A stretch of 64,000 nt of DNA, from contig NZ_AEWH01000012.1 of assembly GCF_000190475.1 (NCBI RefSeq), positions 1-64,000 of the forward strand. Direction: 5' to 3'. This document shows positions 25,899-34,796 of the stretch, in pieces. Position 1 is the stretch's first letter; every line of letters starts with the position of its first letter. The notes below the pieces were generated by a model that searched no databases, was not told where the DNA came from, and worked only from the letters and a program-made list of their open reading frames with translations. A program made the translations under genes and the position numbers. The stretch is from Ornithinibacillus scapharcae TW25 (GTDB taxonomy: Bacteria; Bacillota; Bacilli; Bacillales; Amphibacillaceae).

Positions 25899-26819
25899 CT
25901 ACCCTTTTCGGTTTAGTACTCTATACTGGAGCACAGAGATAACAAAGATAATAAAAAATAAAACAACAGACTGTGCAGCGGCTAATCCAAATTCAAAATC
26001 TCTAAAACCAGTTTTATAGATTAAGTGGACTAAAGTTTCCGTTGCGTATCCTGGACCACCACCAGTCATTAAAATAATTTGTGTGAAAACTTGGAAAGAA
26101 CCAATAGTGCTTAATAGGGTTAAATATATGGTAGATGGTGTCAACATCGGAACCGTAATTTTAAACCACTTTTGAAATGCATTTGCACCATCAATTGTTG
26201 CCGCTTCATACAAAGAGTCAGAAATCGAACTCATGGAAGCCATATACAAAATGATTCCAACCCCAAACGGAATCAGCATTTGCATGATAATAATTGCGGA
26301 TAATGCGGAATCGGTTTGTCCTAGCCAATTGATCTTTTCCATACCAAACCAACCAACTACATGATTAAATAGTCCAAATTCATAGTTATACATCCAGCGC
26401 CATACCATTGCAATGATTACCATGGAGGTAACCGTCGGTAAATAAAAAGCAGCACGGAAAAAATTCTGTGCAAATCTTCCAAGTGTATGAATGAACGAAG
26501 CAGCAATTAGTGCTGTTATAACATTAAAAGGAACCGTTACAACGGTGTAGATTGTCGTATTGATCAGTGCCTTCCTAAAGGCTTCACTTTCGAAAACTTG
26601 CTTATAATTATCTAAACCAGCAAATAAATTTGCTTCGGTAATTCGATATTCCTGAAAGGATAAAACAAATGCCCACACTACAGGAATTGCGATAAACAAC
26701 GTAAATAAAATCAGCTTCGGGAGTAAAAATAAGTATGCCGCATAGTTTTTTCGCATCTGCTTCCCGGTCTTTTTCAAACTCTTTCCTGCATTTTTTAACA
26801 CAAGCGATAATTCCAACAT
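25899..26819 (-). CDS. Sugar ABC transporter permease (MalF type), muropeptide locus
   Basis: 306 residues. A basic N-terminal tail (KNAGKSLKKTGKQMRKN) precedes six membrane segments; the EAA loop is LYEAATIDGANAFQKWFKIT near 205, and GGGPGYAT follows. It partners the downstream permease. GGAGGGAGA lies directly before the ATG. A gap of 225 nt without genes separates it from the binding-protein gene and probably holds a processing hairpin. Confidence 0.87.
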   Translation of the reverse strand: MLELSLVLKNAGKSLKKTGKQMRKNYAAYLFLLPKLILFTLFIAIPVVWAFVLSFQEYRITEANLFAGLDNYKQVFESEAFRKALINTTIYTVVTVPFNVITALIAASFIHTLGRFAQNFFRAAFYLPTVTSMVIIAMVWRWMYNYEFGLFNHVVGWFGMEKINWLGQTDSALSAIIIMQMLIPFGVGIILYMASMSSISDSLYEAATIDGANAFQKWFKITVPMLTPSTIYLTLLSTIGSFQVFTQIILMTGGGPGYATETLVHLIYKTGFRDFEFGLAAAQSVVLFFIIFVISVLQYRVLNRKG

Positions 26820-27044
26820 TCTCCCTCCCTACTGTATTAATGTTTATGTAAACTTTAGCCGTCAGTCACTTTACAAATTTAACTTTTTATCAAATTAACT
26901 TTTAAAAGATAGAAGGTAATAACACGCTCTTTCAGCACCTTATCAAACAGCCATGGAACTGAAGAACGTGATGGCACCTCCTACATTCACCTTCTTAAGT
27001 CCAAATCCCCAGTGGACCCAACGAGAGCCCACCGGACTGATTTA

Positions 27045-28403
27045 TTACTCTCCTAAAAGTGCTTCCACCTCTGGTTTGGCGGTTGCCATTGCTTCTTCAG
27101 CAGTTTTCTCACCATTGAACACTAGTTGTAGTTCACGCTGAATGATCTCATCAATTTTCTTCCATTCTGGATGACGTGGTAGCATGGCGACTTGTGAAGA
27201 CATTTCTTGGGCCCTTGCCATTTCGGGGTTGTCTGCGAATGGTTCTTTTTCTGCGGCACTAATTCGTGCAGGGAAGATCCCATAGGATTGAGACATTAGG
27301 TATTGCTCATCTGTGTCAGAGATAGATTTCATAAATTCTGCAACTACCTTTTTCTTTGCATCACTGTCTTGCTTAAACATTGTCCAACCACCAACACCAC
27401 CAATCGTGATTGGTTCTCCAGTTGATCCAGTTGGGTAGTTTGCTACCATGAAGTTTGTTGGGTTTGCTGTTTGCGCTGAAGTAATGGCCCAAGTTGCCCA
27501 AGGTTCCATTGCAACTGTACGTTGTTCTTCGTTCGCCCATGCTTGGAAAGTACCGCCGACATCAGCTCCCCCCATGGAGACAGGTGCAGCTTCATTTACT
27601 AGTTTTAAATCTGCTAATGCTTGAATAGCTTCAATTGCTTCTGGGGAGTCAAATGTAAACTCAGATAAGTCATCACTTAAAGGCTTTCCACCATTTATAT
27701 AGAAGAATGGCCATGCTTCGTAGTAACCAGGTAGAATATACGTAGAGAAACCATAGACATCTATTTCCCCGTCACCATCTCGGTCAAAAGTTAACTTTTC
27801 TGCTGTTTCAACGAATTCATCCCATGTCCACTCGCCATTTTCAGGTGGCTCAACACCTGCTTCCTCGAATAAATCTAAGTTAAGTAACATGGTATGAACG
27901 GTTAGAGAGTTCGGTATTCCATACAGTTTCCCATCATACGTATAGGCGTTTAATGCATTTTCATAGAAATCTCCTAATTCCTCTTCTGTGAAAAAGTCAT
28001 TTAACGACTCTATGACACCTTGTTCAATGTGATCAATGCTTACCGCACTACCACTTATGTCTACTGGTGCAATATCTGGCCATGATTGCCCAGCAATATT
28101 GACTCCTAGCTTATCTGGCATTTCTGCCCAGGGTACTTTTACAAGTTCAATCTTCACCCCTGGATGAGATTTTTCAAATTCTGCTATCTTCTCTTCTAAC
28201 CAGAAATACTGATTTCCTTTCCCTTCTTCACCAGATGTATCTCCTTCTTTTGCCCAGCGAGGGCCATCCCAAATAGTAATGGTTCCAGTCCAGTTGCCAT
28301 CTTCATCTGTCGACCCATCTGAATCGTCCCCACATGCGGCTAGAACTATCATTGTAGCTATGGCCATCATCATCATCAAAATTAATTTCCATTTCCTTTT
28401 CAT
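27045..28403 (-). CDS. Sugar-binding lipoprotein, muropeptide locus
   Basis: 452 residues. A signal peptide with lipobox MIVLAACGDD (Cys about 24) precedes a family 1 solute-binding protein starting TGTITIWDGPRW. It should capture an extracellular sugar or glycopeptide. It lies 68 nt downstream of anmK and before two permeases, murQ and murR. In B. subtilis the matching place is taken by the PTS permease MurP; an ABC system imports its substrate unphosphorylated, which fits the presence of AnmK and a BadF-type kinase. Confidence 0.87.
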   Translation of the reverse strand: MKRKWKLILMMMMAIATMIVLAACGDDSDGSTDEDGNWTGTITIWDGPRWAKEGDTSGEEGKGNQYFWLEEKIAEFEKSHPGVKIELVKVPWAEMPDKLGVNIAGQSWPDIAPVDISGSAVSIDHIEQGVIESLNDFFTEEELGDFYENALNAYTYDGKLYGIPNSLTVHTMLLNLDLFEEAGVEPPENGEWTWDEFVETAEKLTFDRDGDGEIDVYGFSTYILPGYYEAWPFFYINGGKPLSDDLSEFTFDSPEAIEAIQALADLKLVNEAAPVSMGGADVGGTFQAWANEEQRTVAMEPWATWAITSAQTANPTNFMVANYPTGSTGEPITIGGVGGWTMFKQDSDAKKKVVAEFMKSISDTDEQYLMSQSYGIFPARISAAEKEPFADNPEMARAQEMSSQVAMLPRHPEWKKIDEIIQRELQLVFNGEKTAEEAMATAKPEVEALLGE

Positions 28404-28471
28404 GATTTACTTCCCCCTTACATCGTGATATTCGTTCTATATAAATCAAAGAATAAGTGCTAAAGACTGGT

Positions 28472-29653
28472 TCACCTCCTTCCCTTCCCCCATGCTACTT
28501 TGCCCATCATCACTTTTTGTTTGGCACCAGTAGCTTTTGGTAAATTGTTCGTTCTTTTATTTAAATACTGATAACCCAACAGTGCGAATACCATCGCCTC
28601 TTTAGCATCAGCTGGCATACCAATTTCATCTAGCTTTCTTACAACAACTTTTGGAGGTAATCCATTGCTAATTGCTTGCATTAATACAGGATTGTAACTT
28701 CCACCACCACTAATAAAAACTTCCCTTATCCCACTTTTAACGATGTAACGATTAATTTCATTCGTTATAGTGATTGCGGTTAACTTGGTCACTGTTGCGA
28801 TACGGTCATATGGATAAATTGACATATCTTCCGCTTCATCCCACAATTTCTTTGCATATCGCTCTCCAAAGTGCTCTCTACCGGTTGATTTAGGTGGTTG
28901 TTCTGCATAATACGGATTATCTAGTAATCGTTTTAGCCATTCTTCTCTTACGTTCCCTTTAGCTGCTAGTTTGCCATCAACATCATAGGATATTTTTCCA
29001 TTACTGATTTGTTGGGCAAAATAGTCTATAATCATATTACCTGGCCCCGTGTCATAGGCAACGACATCATTTTCGTCACAATCCTTTGGCAGAATGGACA
29101 TATTGGATATTCCTCCAATATTGACTAGCACTCTCCCTTTCTCTTTATCTCGAAATAATAGATAATCAGCATAGGGTGCAAGTGGTGCTCCTTGACCACC
29201 AACTGCCATATCTCTTGTTCGAAAGTCTCCTACAGTAGTGATTCCAGTTTGCTCAGCTATCACACTAATATCCCCAATTTGTAAAGTGGATGTAACAGGA
29301 TGTCCTGCAATATTCACTTTTTCCGGCTGGTGAAATATGGTTTGGCCGTGAGAGCTGATGAAATCAATATCTTCATTACGTAAGCCAGCTTCCTTTATCA
29401 CTTGATTTGCCGCTTCAGCAAAAAGCGTGCCAAATAACATATTCATCGTAGAAATCATTTGAATGGTAGCCTTACTTGGGTCACATAGCTTCAGTAATTC
29501 CTGCTTGACTGCATCATGATAGGTAACCATATCAAAATACTTCAAGCGAAGTTCAATGTCCCCGTCTTCTTCCACTATTTCAACTATTGCCACATCAATC
29601 CCATCTAAAGAAGTCCCAGACATCATACCAACTGCATGATTAACCAATTTCAT
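28472..29653 (-). CDS. anmK: Anhydro-N-acetylmuramic acid kinase
   Basis: 393 residues, normal for AnmK. It opens the 1,6-anhydro ring of anhMurNAc and phosphorylates it with ATP to give MurNAc-6-phosphate for MurQ. The ATP-binding GMMSGTSLDGIDVAI is at residue 9, GDFRTRDMAVGGQGAPL near 140, STGREHFGERYA near 255, and FISGGGSYNP near 325. The ATG overlaps the nagZ stop by 4 nt. AnmK is mainly known from Gram-negative recycling; here it sits in a Gram-positive salvage operon. Confidence 0.95.
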   Translation of the reverse strand: MKLVNHAVGMMSGTSLDGIDVAIVEIVEEDGDIELRLKYFDMVTYHDAVKQELLKLCDPSKATIQMISTMNMLFGTLFAEAANQVIKEAGLRNEDIDFISSHGQTIFHQPEKVNIAGHPVTSTLQIGDISVIAEQTGITTVGDFRTRDMAVGGQGAPLAPYADYLLFRDKEKGRVLVNIGGISNMSILPKDCDENDVVAYDTGPGNMIIDYFAQQISNGKISYDVDGKLAAKGNVREEWLKRLLDNPYYAEQPPKSTGREHFGERYAKKLWDEAEDMSIYPYDRIATVTKLTAITITNEINRYIVKSGIREVFISGGGSYNPVLMQAISNGLPPKVVVRKLDEIGMPADAKEAMVFALLGYQYLNKRTNNLPKATGAKQKVMMGKVAWGKGRR

Positions 29654-31263
29654 TCCAGATTGTCACTCCTTCTTCTTGGAAGACTTACAGGTAACTTGCC
29701 TTTTACCTTCACCTTTCCAAAAATCGCTTCAACTGCCGTCTTTAATGCAGGTGCCGTAAATTCATAAGTTGCTATGTATGCAGAGACCTCCGGTAAATAG
29801 GCGATGTCATATGGGTTTCTTGTTGCCACTACAATGACATTTCTATTTTCCTTTAAGAGTGTTTCGACTAATGTTACTTGCTGGTCGTTTTCCTTAATTG
29901 ATAAAGTCCCGATGATGATAGCTTGATATTGATTGGCTATTTCTTTCAGGTTTGCTATTTCATCATTGATTGGTGGATTAGACACCTGAAAAACTTCTAA
30001 ACAATCATGCATATCTTGAACAGCTTTTTCCAAAGCAAATGTAGCATAGCGTTTATCCTTTACTTGTAGTGCGTAACTATCTCTGGGGTAAACCACTAAC
30101 AAGGGATCCGATTCCTTTAACGTAAGTGGTAACATATTATCATTGTGAACAATGGTAATACCTTGTTTATAAAATTCATACGCTTCTAGCTCATGGTGTT
30201 TAGAACCGACATCTTTGGAAACATGTAATGGACTATCTAGCGTAATATCATCCCAACTCAAATACTTATCTTTAAGATCCGCTACTCTTTGATAGGCCTG
30301 AAGAATTGTCTCTTCCGCGATTTCACCTGTATGTATCGCCTCTTCGACTTGGAACAATGTTTCGTATTGTCTGGTTTGCAAATGAGAAACCATAATTAGA
30401 TCTACGCCTGCTTTTAATGCCTCAATAGCACCTTCAGCTGTTCCTATTCCCTCTGAGATAGCGTTCATTTCCATACAATCTGTTGTTACGACACCTTGGA
30501 ATCCTAATTCTTCACGAAGCAATCCAGTAATAACTTTCTTGGATATGGTTGCAGGTACATTTTCCCTTTCTTCTATTGCTGGAAAATATACATGGGCAGA
30601 CATGATGGTATCCGCCCCTTGTTCTATCACATCACGGAACGGTCTTAATTCGACTTCTTGTAGACGTTCAATATCATGGGAAATGACCGGTAAGTCGAGA
30701 TGGGAATCGATATCTGTATCCCCATGACCTGGGAAATGCTTCAATGTTGTGATAATACCTGCATCTTGCAATCCTTTGACAGCTTGTTTTCCAAAATTAG
30801 CGACCATGTCTGCCGATTCCCCATAAGAACGAACGCCGATTACTGGGTTATCAGGGTTATTATTCACATCCAATACTGGGGCTAAGTTCCAATTAATCCC
30901 TAGCGCTTTTAATTCCCTTCCCGTTAAAAGTCCTGTTATGTATGCATTCTCACTACGGCCTGTTGCCCCTAGTAACATCGCTCCAGGGAGAATAGTTGTT
31001 CCTTCGCCTAAGCGGCGAACTACTCCATTTTCCTGATCAATACATATTAGTAATGGTCGCTCATGTCCTGCCTCTTTTGCAGTTCGTTGTAATTCCGTTG
31101 TTAGTTCAAGAACTTCCTCTGGCGTACCAATATTTCTTCCAAACAAAATCACTCCGCCAATATGATGCTCTCGGATAAGCTTTATAATTTCTGGCGAAGC
31201 CTTCTTGCCTTTGAAACCAAATACCATTAATTGGCCAATTTTTTCCTTTGTCGTATTACTCAT
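29650..31263 (-). CDS. nagZ: Beta-N-acetylglucosaminidase, GH3
   Basis: 537 residues. The GH3 barrel shows the NagZ dyad KHFPGHGDTDIDSHLDLP near 175 and the nucleophile Asp in VVTTDCMEM near 262; a second C-terminal domain from about 350 follows, as in Gram-positive NagZ. It removes GlcNAc from GlcNAc-MurNAc fragments. The N-terminus (MSNTTKEKIGQLMVFGFKGK) is not a signal peptide, so the enzyme should be cytosolic, in contrast to the secreted B. subtilis YbbD. Confidence 0.93.
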   Translation of the reverse strand: MSNTTKEKIGQLMVFGFKGKKASPEIIKLIREHHIGGVILFGRNIGTPEEVLELTTELQRTAKEAGHERPLLICIDQENGVVRRLGEGTTILPGAMLLGATGRSENAYITGLLTGRELKALGINWNLAPVLDVNNNPDNPVIGVRSYGESADMVANFGKQAVKGLQDAGIITTLKHFPGHGDTDIDSHLDLPVISHDIERLQEVELRPFRDVIEQGADTIMSAHVYFPAIEERENVPATISKKVITGLLREELGFQGVVTTDCMEMNAISEGIGTAEGAIEALKAGVDLIMVSHLQTRQYETLFQVEEAIHTGEIAEETILQAYQRVADLKDKYLSWDDITLDSPLHVSKDVGSKHHELEAYEFYKQGITIVHNDNMLPLTLKESDPLLVVYPRDSYALQVKDKRYATFALEKAVQDMHDCLEVFQVSNPPINDEIANLKEIANQYQAIIIGTLSIKENDQQVTLVETLLKENRNVIVVATRNPYDIAYLPEVSAYIATYEFTAPALKTAVEAIFGKVKVKGKLPVSLPRRRSDNLE

Positions 31264-31287
31264 GTCATATACACCACCGTTTTTTCT

Positions 31288-32004
31288 CTATAATTCAAAT
31301 CCTGGAATGGACATTCCTTTTCTCGTATTCATTCCAACTGGGAATTTCAATGTTTGGGCATAGGTTGTTCTAGCGATACATCCTCTTACAGTCCCAAGTG
31401 CTTGATAATAATCAAAGTAGCGGAAATCACTAGAATTCATAATGAAATCATATTGAGAAAGTGCTCTGAGGTACGTTTCAAATTCCTCTGAAACATCGAC
31501 AAATATATCGGGAACATAGTCCTCCATATCTTCCCAATTTTCACTATGAAACATTCTTGTTATGGAGTGTGGGGCTAATCCTTCTATTTCAAAACCCGTT
31601 AATGCGGCTTTTAGCCATGCCGATTGCACAATCTTAGGACAAAGTGCATGATCTGGATGGATACTTTTTTCCCAATGTGTTATCACGACATTTGGCCTTA
31701 ACTCACGAAATATCTTTGACACAGCTGTGACGGTTTCCTCATCTAGTTTGAGTTCAGCGTCCCGAAAATCTAATGTGATACTTTTTCCACCTAAAATCTT
31801 TGCTGCCTCTTTGGATTCCTTCACTTTTTGTTTTCGATATGCTTCCACTGTTACATGGGATGGATTTCCTTTCTCTCCAGCAGTCAAATGTAAGAAGGTT
31901 ACTTCATGACCTGCTTTCGCATATTTAAGGGCAATTGCACCTGCTTGTATTTCCGCATCACCACAATGCGCTCCAATAACCATGACATGGTATTTATGAT
32001 TCAT
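31288..32004 (-). CDS. PIG-L/LmbE-family deacetylase-like protein with changed active motif
   Basis: 238 residues. The fold is that of zinc N-acetylglucosamine deacetylases (MshB, BshB): VMVIGAHCGDAEIQAG at the start and HPDHAL near 115. The usual AHPDD is replaced by AHCGD: the metal-binding His and second Asp remain, but the first Asp, the general base in MshB, is Gly. It may bind zinc but use another base, or have another reaction. It is the first gene of the nagZ-anmK transcript (24 nt before nagZ). A role on amino sugars is likely from context. Confidence 0.82.
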   Translation of the reverse strand: MNHKYHVMVIGAHCGDAEIQAGAIALKYAKAGHEVTFLHLTAGEKGNPSHVTVEAYRKQKVKESKEAAKILGGKSITLDFRDAELKLDEETVTAVSKIFRELRPNVVITHWEKSIHPDHALCPKIVQSAWLKAALTGFEIEGLAPHSITRMFHSENWEDMEDYVPDIFVDVSEEFETYLRALSQYDFIMNSSDFRYFDYYQALGTVRGCIARTTYAQTLKFPVGMNTRKGMSIPGFEL

Positions 32005-32226
32005 AAGTCACACCTCTCTATGTAACTGTTATCCTATTCAATGCTAATGTGTTATTTTTTCAGAATAATTAAAACGCTATTACTATAAAATACTATTACA
32101 GAAATGAAATAGTAATTCATAAATTTATATAAATATCTGTTATCAAATTTCAAGCGCAGCTTCTAACGATTTTGTTTTTAGGGGGGAATAAATCTTTTGC
32201 ATATAACTTTTATGGAGGTGTAGAGA

Positions 32227-33795
32227 ATGAGAAAAGTTTGCTTAATTTTTTTCACTAGTTTAGTAGCTTTTGCAAGTATTCTAACAGGAGGTAGTATGAG
32301 TTTTGCAGAAACAGAGACACCAATGATTCGGATTGGGGTTGTACCAACTGCAGAGTCAGTCCGGTTAGGGAGTGCTGATGATTTCACCATTACAAATAAA
32401 GAGACTGGTGAAGTACTCTTTAGCGGAGAAGCTGGAGAGGTTGTTGTTGAACTCTCTTCTACAGCAGCTATTGAAACAAATTATCGATTACAGACATCAT
32501 GGACAACAAGTGTGCCCTATATGCAGGATTGGTTAAACAGGGCAGAATCTGCAGGTTATGAAACGTACGTTGAGGATTATAATGGTGGCTGGCGTTTACT
32601 TATCGGAAAGTTCCCACAGGATGCTCCGTGGGGTGAGCGAGAAGCATTCCGCCAACAAATGATTGCAGAAGGTTTTGCAAGTAGTGACTCCTATTGGAGA
32701 GTTATTACAGTCTCCTCGGAAGATGCTGAAATTCGTTTAATTGCTGATGATTATGAGGCAATCATTCCAAATGCTGTGCAAATTAGCTCTGCAAGTGGTG
32801 TTATCAAAATTAACGGGAGTCAGTATCGAGGAATAGGAGAGGTCGGTTTTAATAGTACCGGTACCCTAGCAGGCATAAATGAGCTTCCGTTAGAAGAATA
32901 TTTATATGGCGTTGTACCGAGAGAGTTACCTCCAGTACCCTACGGGGAATTAGAAGCACAGAAATCCCAATCGGTTGCGGCAAGGACCTACGCCATATCT
33001 GGGCTTGGAAAACGGAGCGATGACGGCTATGACTTACTTCCAACCACATCAGATCAAGTGTATGGTGGATATGATGCCGAACACCCAATTTCTACGCAAG
33101 CTGTTCAAGAAACAGAAGGGGTGGTAGCCACATACAATGGAAAGTTAATCGATGCTGTCTACCATTCTACTAGTGGCGGGTTCACTGCTAATAACGAGGA
33201 TGTTTGGAACTCTGATCCAATACCATATTTAAGAGGTGTACCAGATTCCCAACTAGGAAAAGGGAAGGATAATGTACCTAGTTTAGAAGTGTTTAAAAAT
33301 CACGCGAATCCAAAATCACTTCGAGCACAACGGAAAGGCGATTTCGAAGCAGATTGGTCGAAATATCATCGTTGGTATTTTGAATGGACTAAGGAAGAAA
33401 TCAGTGATGTATTAAGTGAATATTATAGTACAGATGTTGGAGAGGTCTATGAAATCAACGTGTTAGAACGAGCGAACTCTGGTAGAGCTCTAGAAATTGA
33501 ATTTGTAACTGAAAACGGTACTTTTTATGAATATAAAGATCGTATTCGCTGGGCACTCAAATATATCAACGCTGATGGCGGACAGAGTGTGCTATTAAGT
33601 ACCTTGTTCTACCTCGAACCTGTAGTCGATAAGAAAACCAAGCAACTCTCTGGCTTTAAGGCATATGGTGGAGGCTGGGGGCATGGGGTTGGTCTAGCAC
33701 AAACTGGTGCAATGGGAATGGCTGTAAAAGGGCACACCTATGATGAAATCCTAAAACACTATTATCAGGGGATTACATTAGAAGAACGGTACTAA
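32227..33795 (+). CDS. Secreted SpoIID/LytB-domain protein with SPOR-like region
   Basis: 522 residues. A signal peptide (1-28, ending SMSFAE) is followed by a SPOR-like segment around 90-155 (WRLLIGKFPQ) and the SpoIID domain from about 195. The catalytic Glu lies in VVPRELPP, followed by SQSVAARTYA; YHSTSGG near 315 and GWGHGVGLAQTGA near 480 complete the signature. SpoIID is a lytic transglycosylase that cuts glycan strands and leaves 1,6-anhydroMurNAc ends, the substrate type for AnmK next door. A good GGAGG precedes the ATG. It is convergent with the kinase gene. Confidence 0.88.
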   Translation: MRKVCLIFFTSLVAFASILTGGSMSFAETETPMIRIGVVPTAESVRLGSADDFTITNKETGEVLFSGEAGEVVVELSSTAAIETNYRLQTSWTTSVPYMQDWLNRAESAGYETYVEDYNGGWRLLIGKFPQDAPWGEREAFRQQMIAEGFASSDSYWRVITVSSEDAEIRLIADDYEAIIPNAVQISSASGVIKINGSQYRGIGEVGFNSTGTLAGINELPLEEYLYGVVPRELPPVPYGELEAQKSQSVAARTYAISGLGKRSDDGYDLLPTTSDQVYGGYDAEHPISTQAVQETEGVVATYNGKLIDAVYHSTSGGFTANNEDVWNSDPIPYLRGVPDSQLGKGKDNVPSLEVFKNHANPKSLRAQRKGDFEADWSKYHRWYFEWTKEEISDVLSEYYSTDVGEVYEINVLERANSGRALEIEFVTENGTFYEYKDRIRWALKYINADGGQSVLLSTLFYLEPVVDKKTKQLSGFKAYGGGWGHGVGLAQTGAMGMAVKGHTYDEILKHYYQGITLEERY

Positions 33796-33800
33796 AACGG

Positions 33801-33827
33801 AAGAGGCTGCTACATTGCAGCCTCTTT
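33801..33827. terminator. Bidirectional terminator between SpoIID-like and kinase genes
   Basis: A 10-bp perfect stem AAGAGGCTGC/GCAGCCTCTT. Its right part also encodes the last codons and stop of the convergent kinase gene. Confidence 0.8.
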
Positions 33828-34784
33828 CATCCCTTTTATTATATTTTCTTTGACCATATCTTTTAGCATATGATGTTCAAGAAATGCTCCAATTACCGAA
33901 CCAGCAACTGGTGGTATATCTGGTAACACTAGTCTATATTTGTCTAGATTGTTTGCTAACTCTTTCTTAAGAAGTTTTGGCAAGATATTTCGATTGTTAA
34001 ATAGTCCCCCACATAAAATCACGTCCACCTGTTCCTGCTCATGAAAGAGCTTTTTATCCAATGCTCGAATGTTTTTTCCAATTTCTTTAGAAACATCTCT
34101 TAAAATTTTCACAGCTATCGGATCGTTTTCTTCGTAAGCTTTAAATACTAGTAGCGTAGTTTCAGAGATGACTCTTTTCGGATTAGGAGATTGGTAGATG
34201 TAATCGATTAACTCTCGAGTATCATTCACCTTAAAACGCTGAAGTAATAAGTGCAATAATATTGTTTCAGCGTTTCGCCCATCGGCAAATTTGAGCGCTT
34301 CCGAAATCCCTCTTTTTCCTACATCATAGCCGCTCCCCTCATCACCTAAAAGATACCCCCAACCGCCAACCCTTCCATGTTGTTTGTTCTGGTTTATACC
34401 ATATGTAATGGAGCCAGTTCCACAGATTTGAACAATCCCAGGTTTACCATATGTACCCGAAAAAAGAGCGTTAATAGTATCAACCGTAACGGTTATTTTC
34501 GTATCAGTAGTGAAGTAATTAGTAATTTTATTTTTAAGAAATAACTCTGTTTTCTTGCTTCCGGCTCCTGCTATCCCAGCAAAAACACTTTTAACTCGTT
34601 GAAGGGGAAATTTTTTTTCTATATTACGAAAAATAGTATTAAATGTTGATTCTAATTTCTCCTTGGAAACTCCATTCGGGTTCGTACTACCATAAATATG
34701 ATTGAATAGAATATTTCCTTCTGTGTCTGCTATGGCAACTTGCGTCATGGTTCCACCACCATCGATCCCAATAAAATACTTCAC
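33810..34784 (-). CDS. BadF/BadG-family amino-sugar kinase (MurK/NagK-like)
   Basis: 324 residues of the ASKHA fold. The phosphate-1 loop FIGIDGGGTMTQVAIADTEG opens the protein, the second loop is ICGTGSITYGIN near 120, and GGWGYLLGDEGSGYD near 135 is typical of the GlcNAc kinase group. Clostridium MurK of this family phosphorylates both MurNAc and GlcNAc. Here it would phosphorylate the free sugars set loose by NagZ and NamZ. It starts 12 nt after the NamZ stop, so both are one transcript. Confidence 0.82.
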   Translation of the reverse strand: MKYFIGIDGGGTMTQVAIADTEGNILFNHIYGSTNPNGVSKEKLESTFNTIFRNIEKKFPLQRVKSVFAGIAGAGSKKTELFLKNKITNYFTTDTKITVTVDTINALFSGTYGKPGIVQICGTGSITYGINQNKQHGRVGGWGYLLGDEGSGYDVGKRGISEALKFADGRNAETILLHLLLQRFKVNDTRELIDYIYQSPNPKRVISETTLLVFKAYEENDPIAVKILRDVSKEIGKNIRALDKKLFHEQEQVDVILCGGLFNNRNILPKLLKKELANNLDKYRLVLPDIPPVAGSVIGAFLEHHMLKDMVKENIIKGMKEAAM

Positions 34785-34796
34785 CCGAATCCCACC

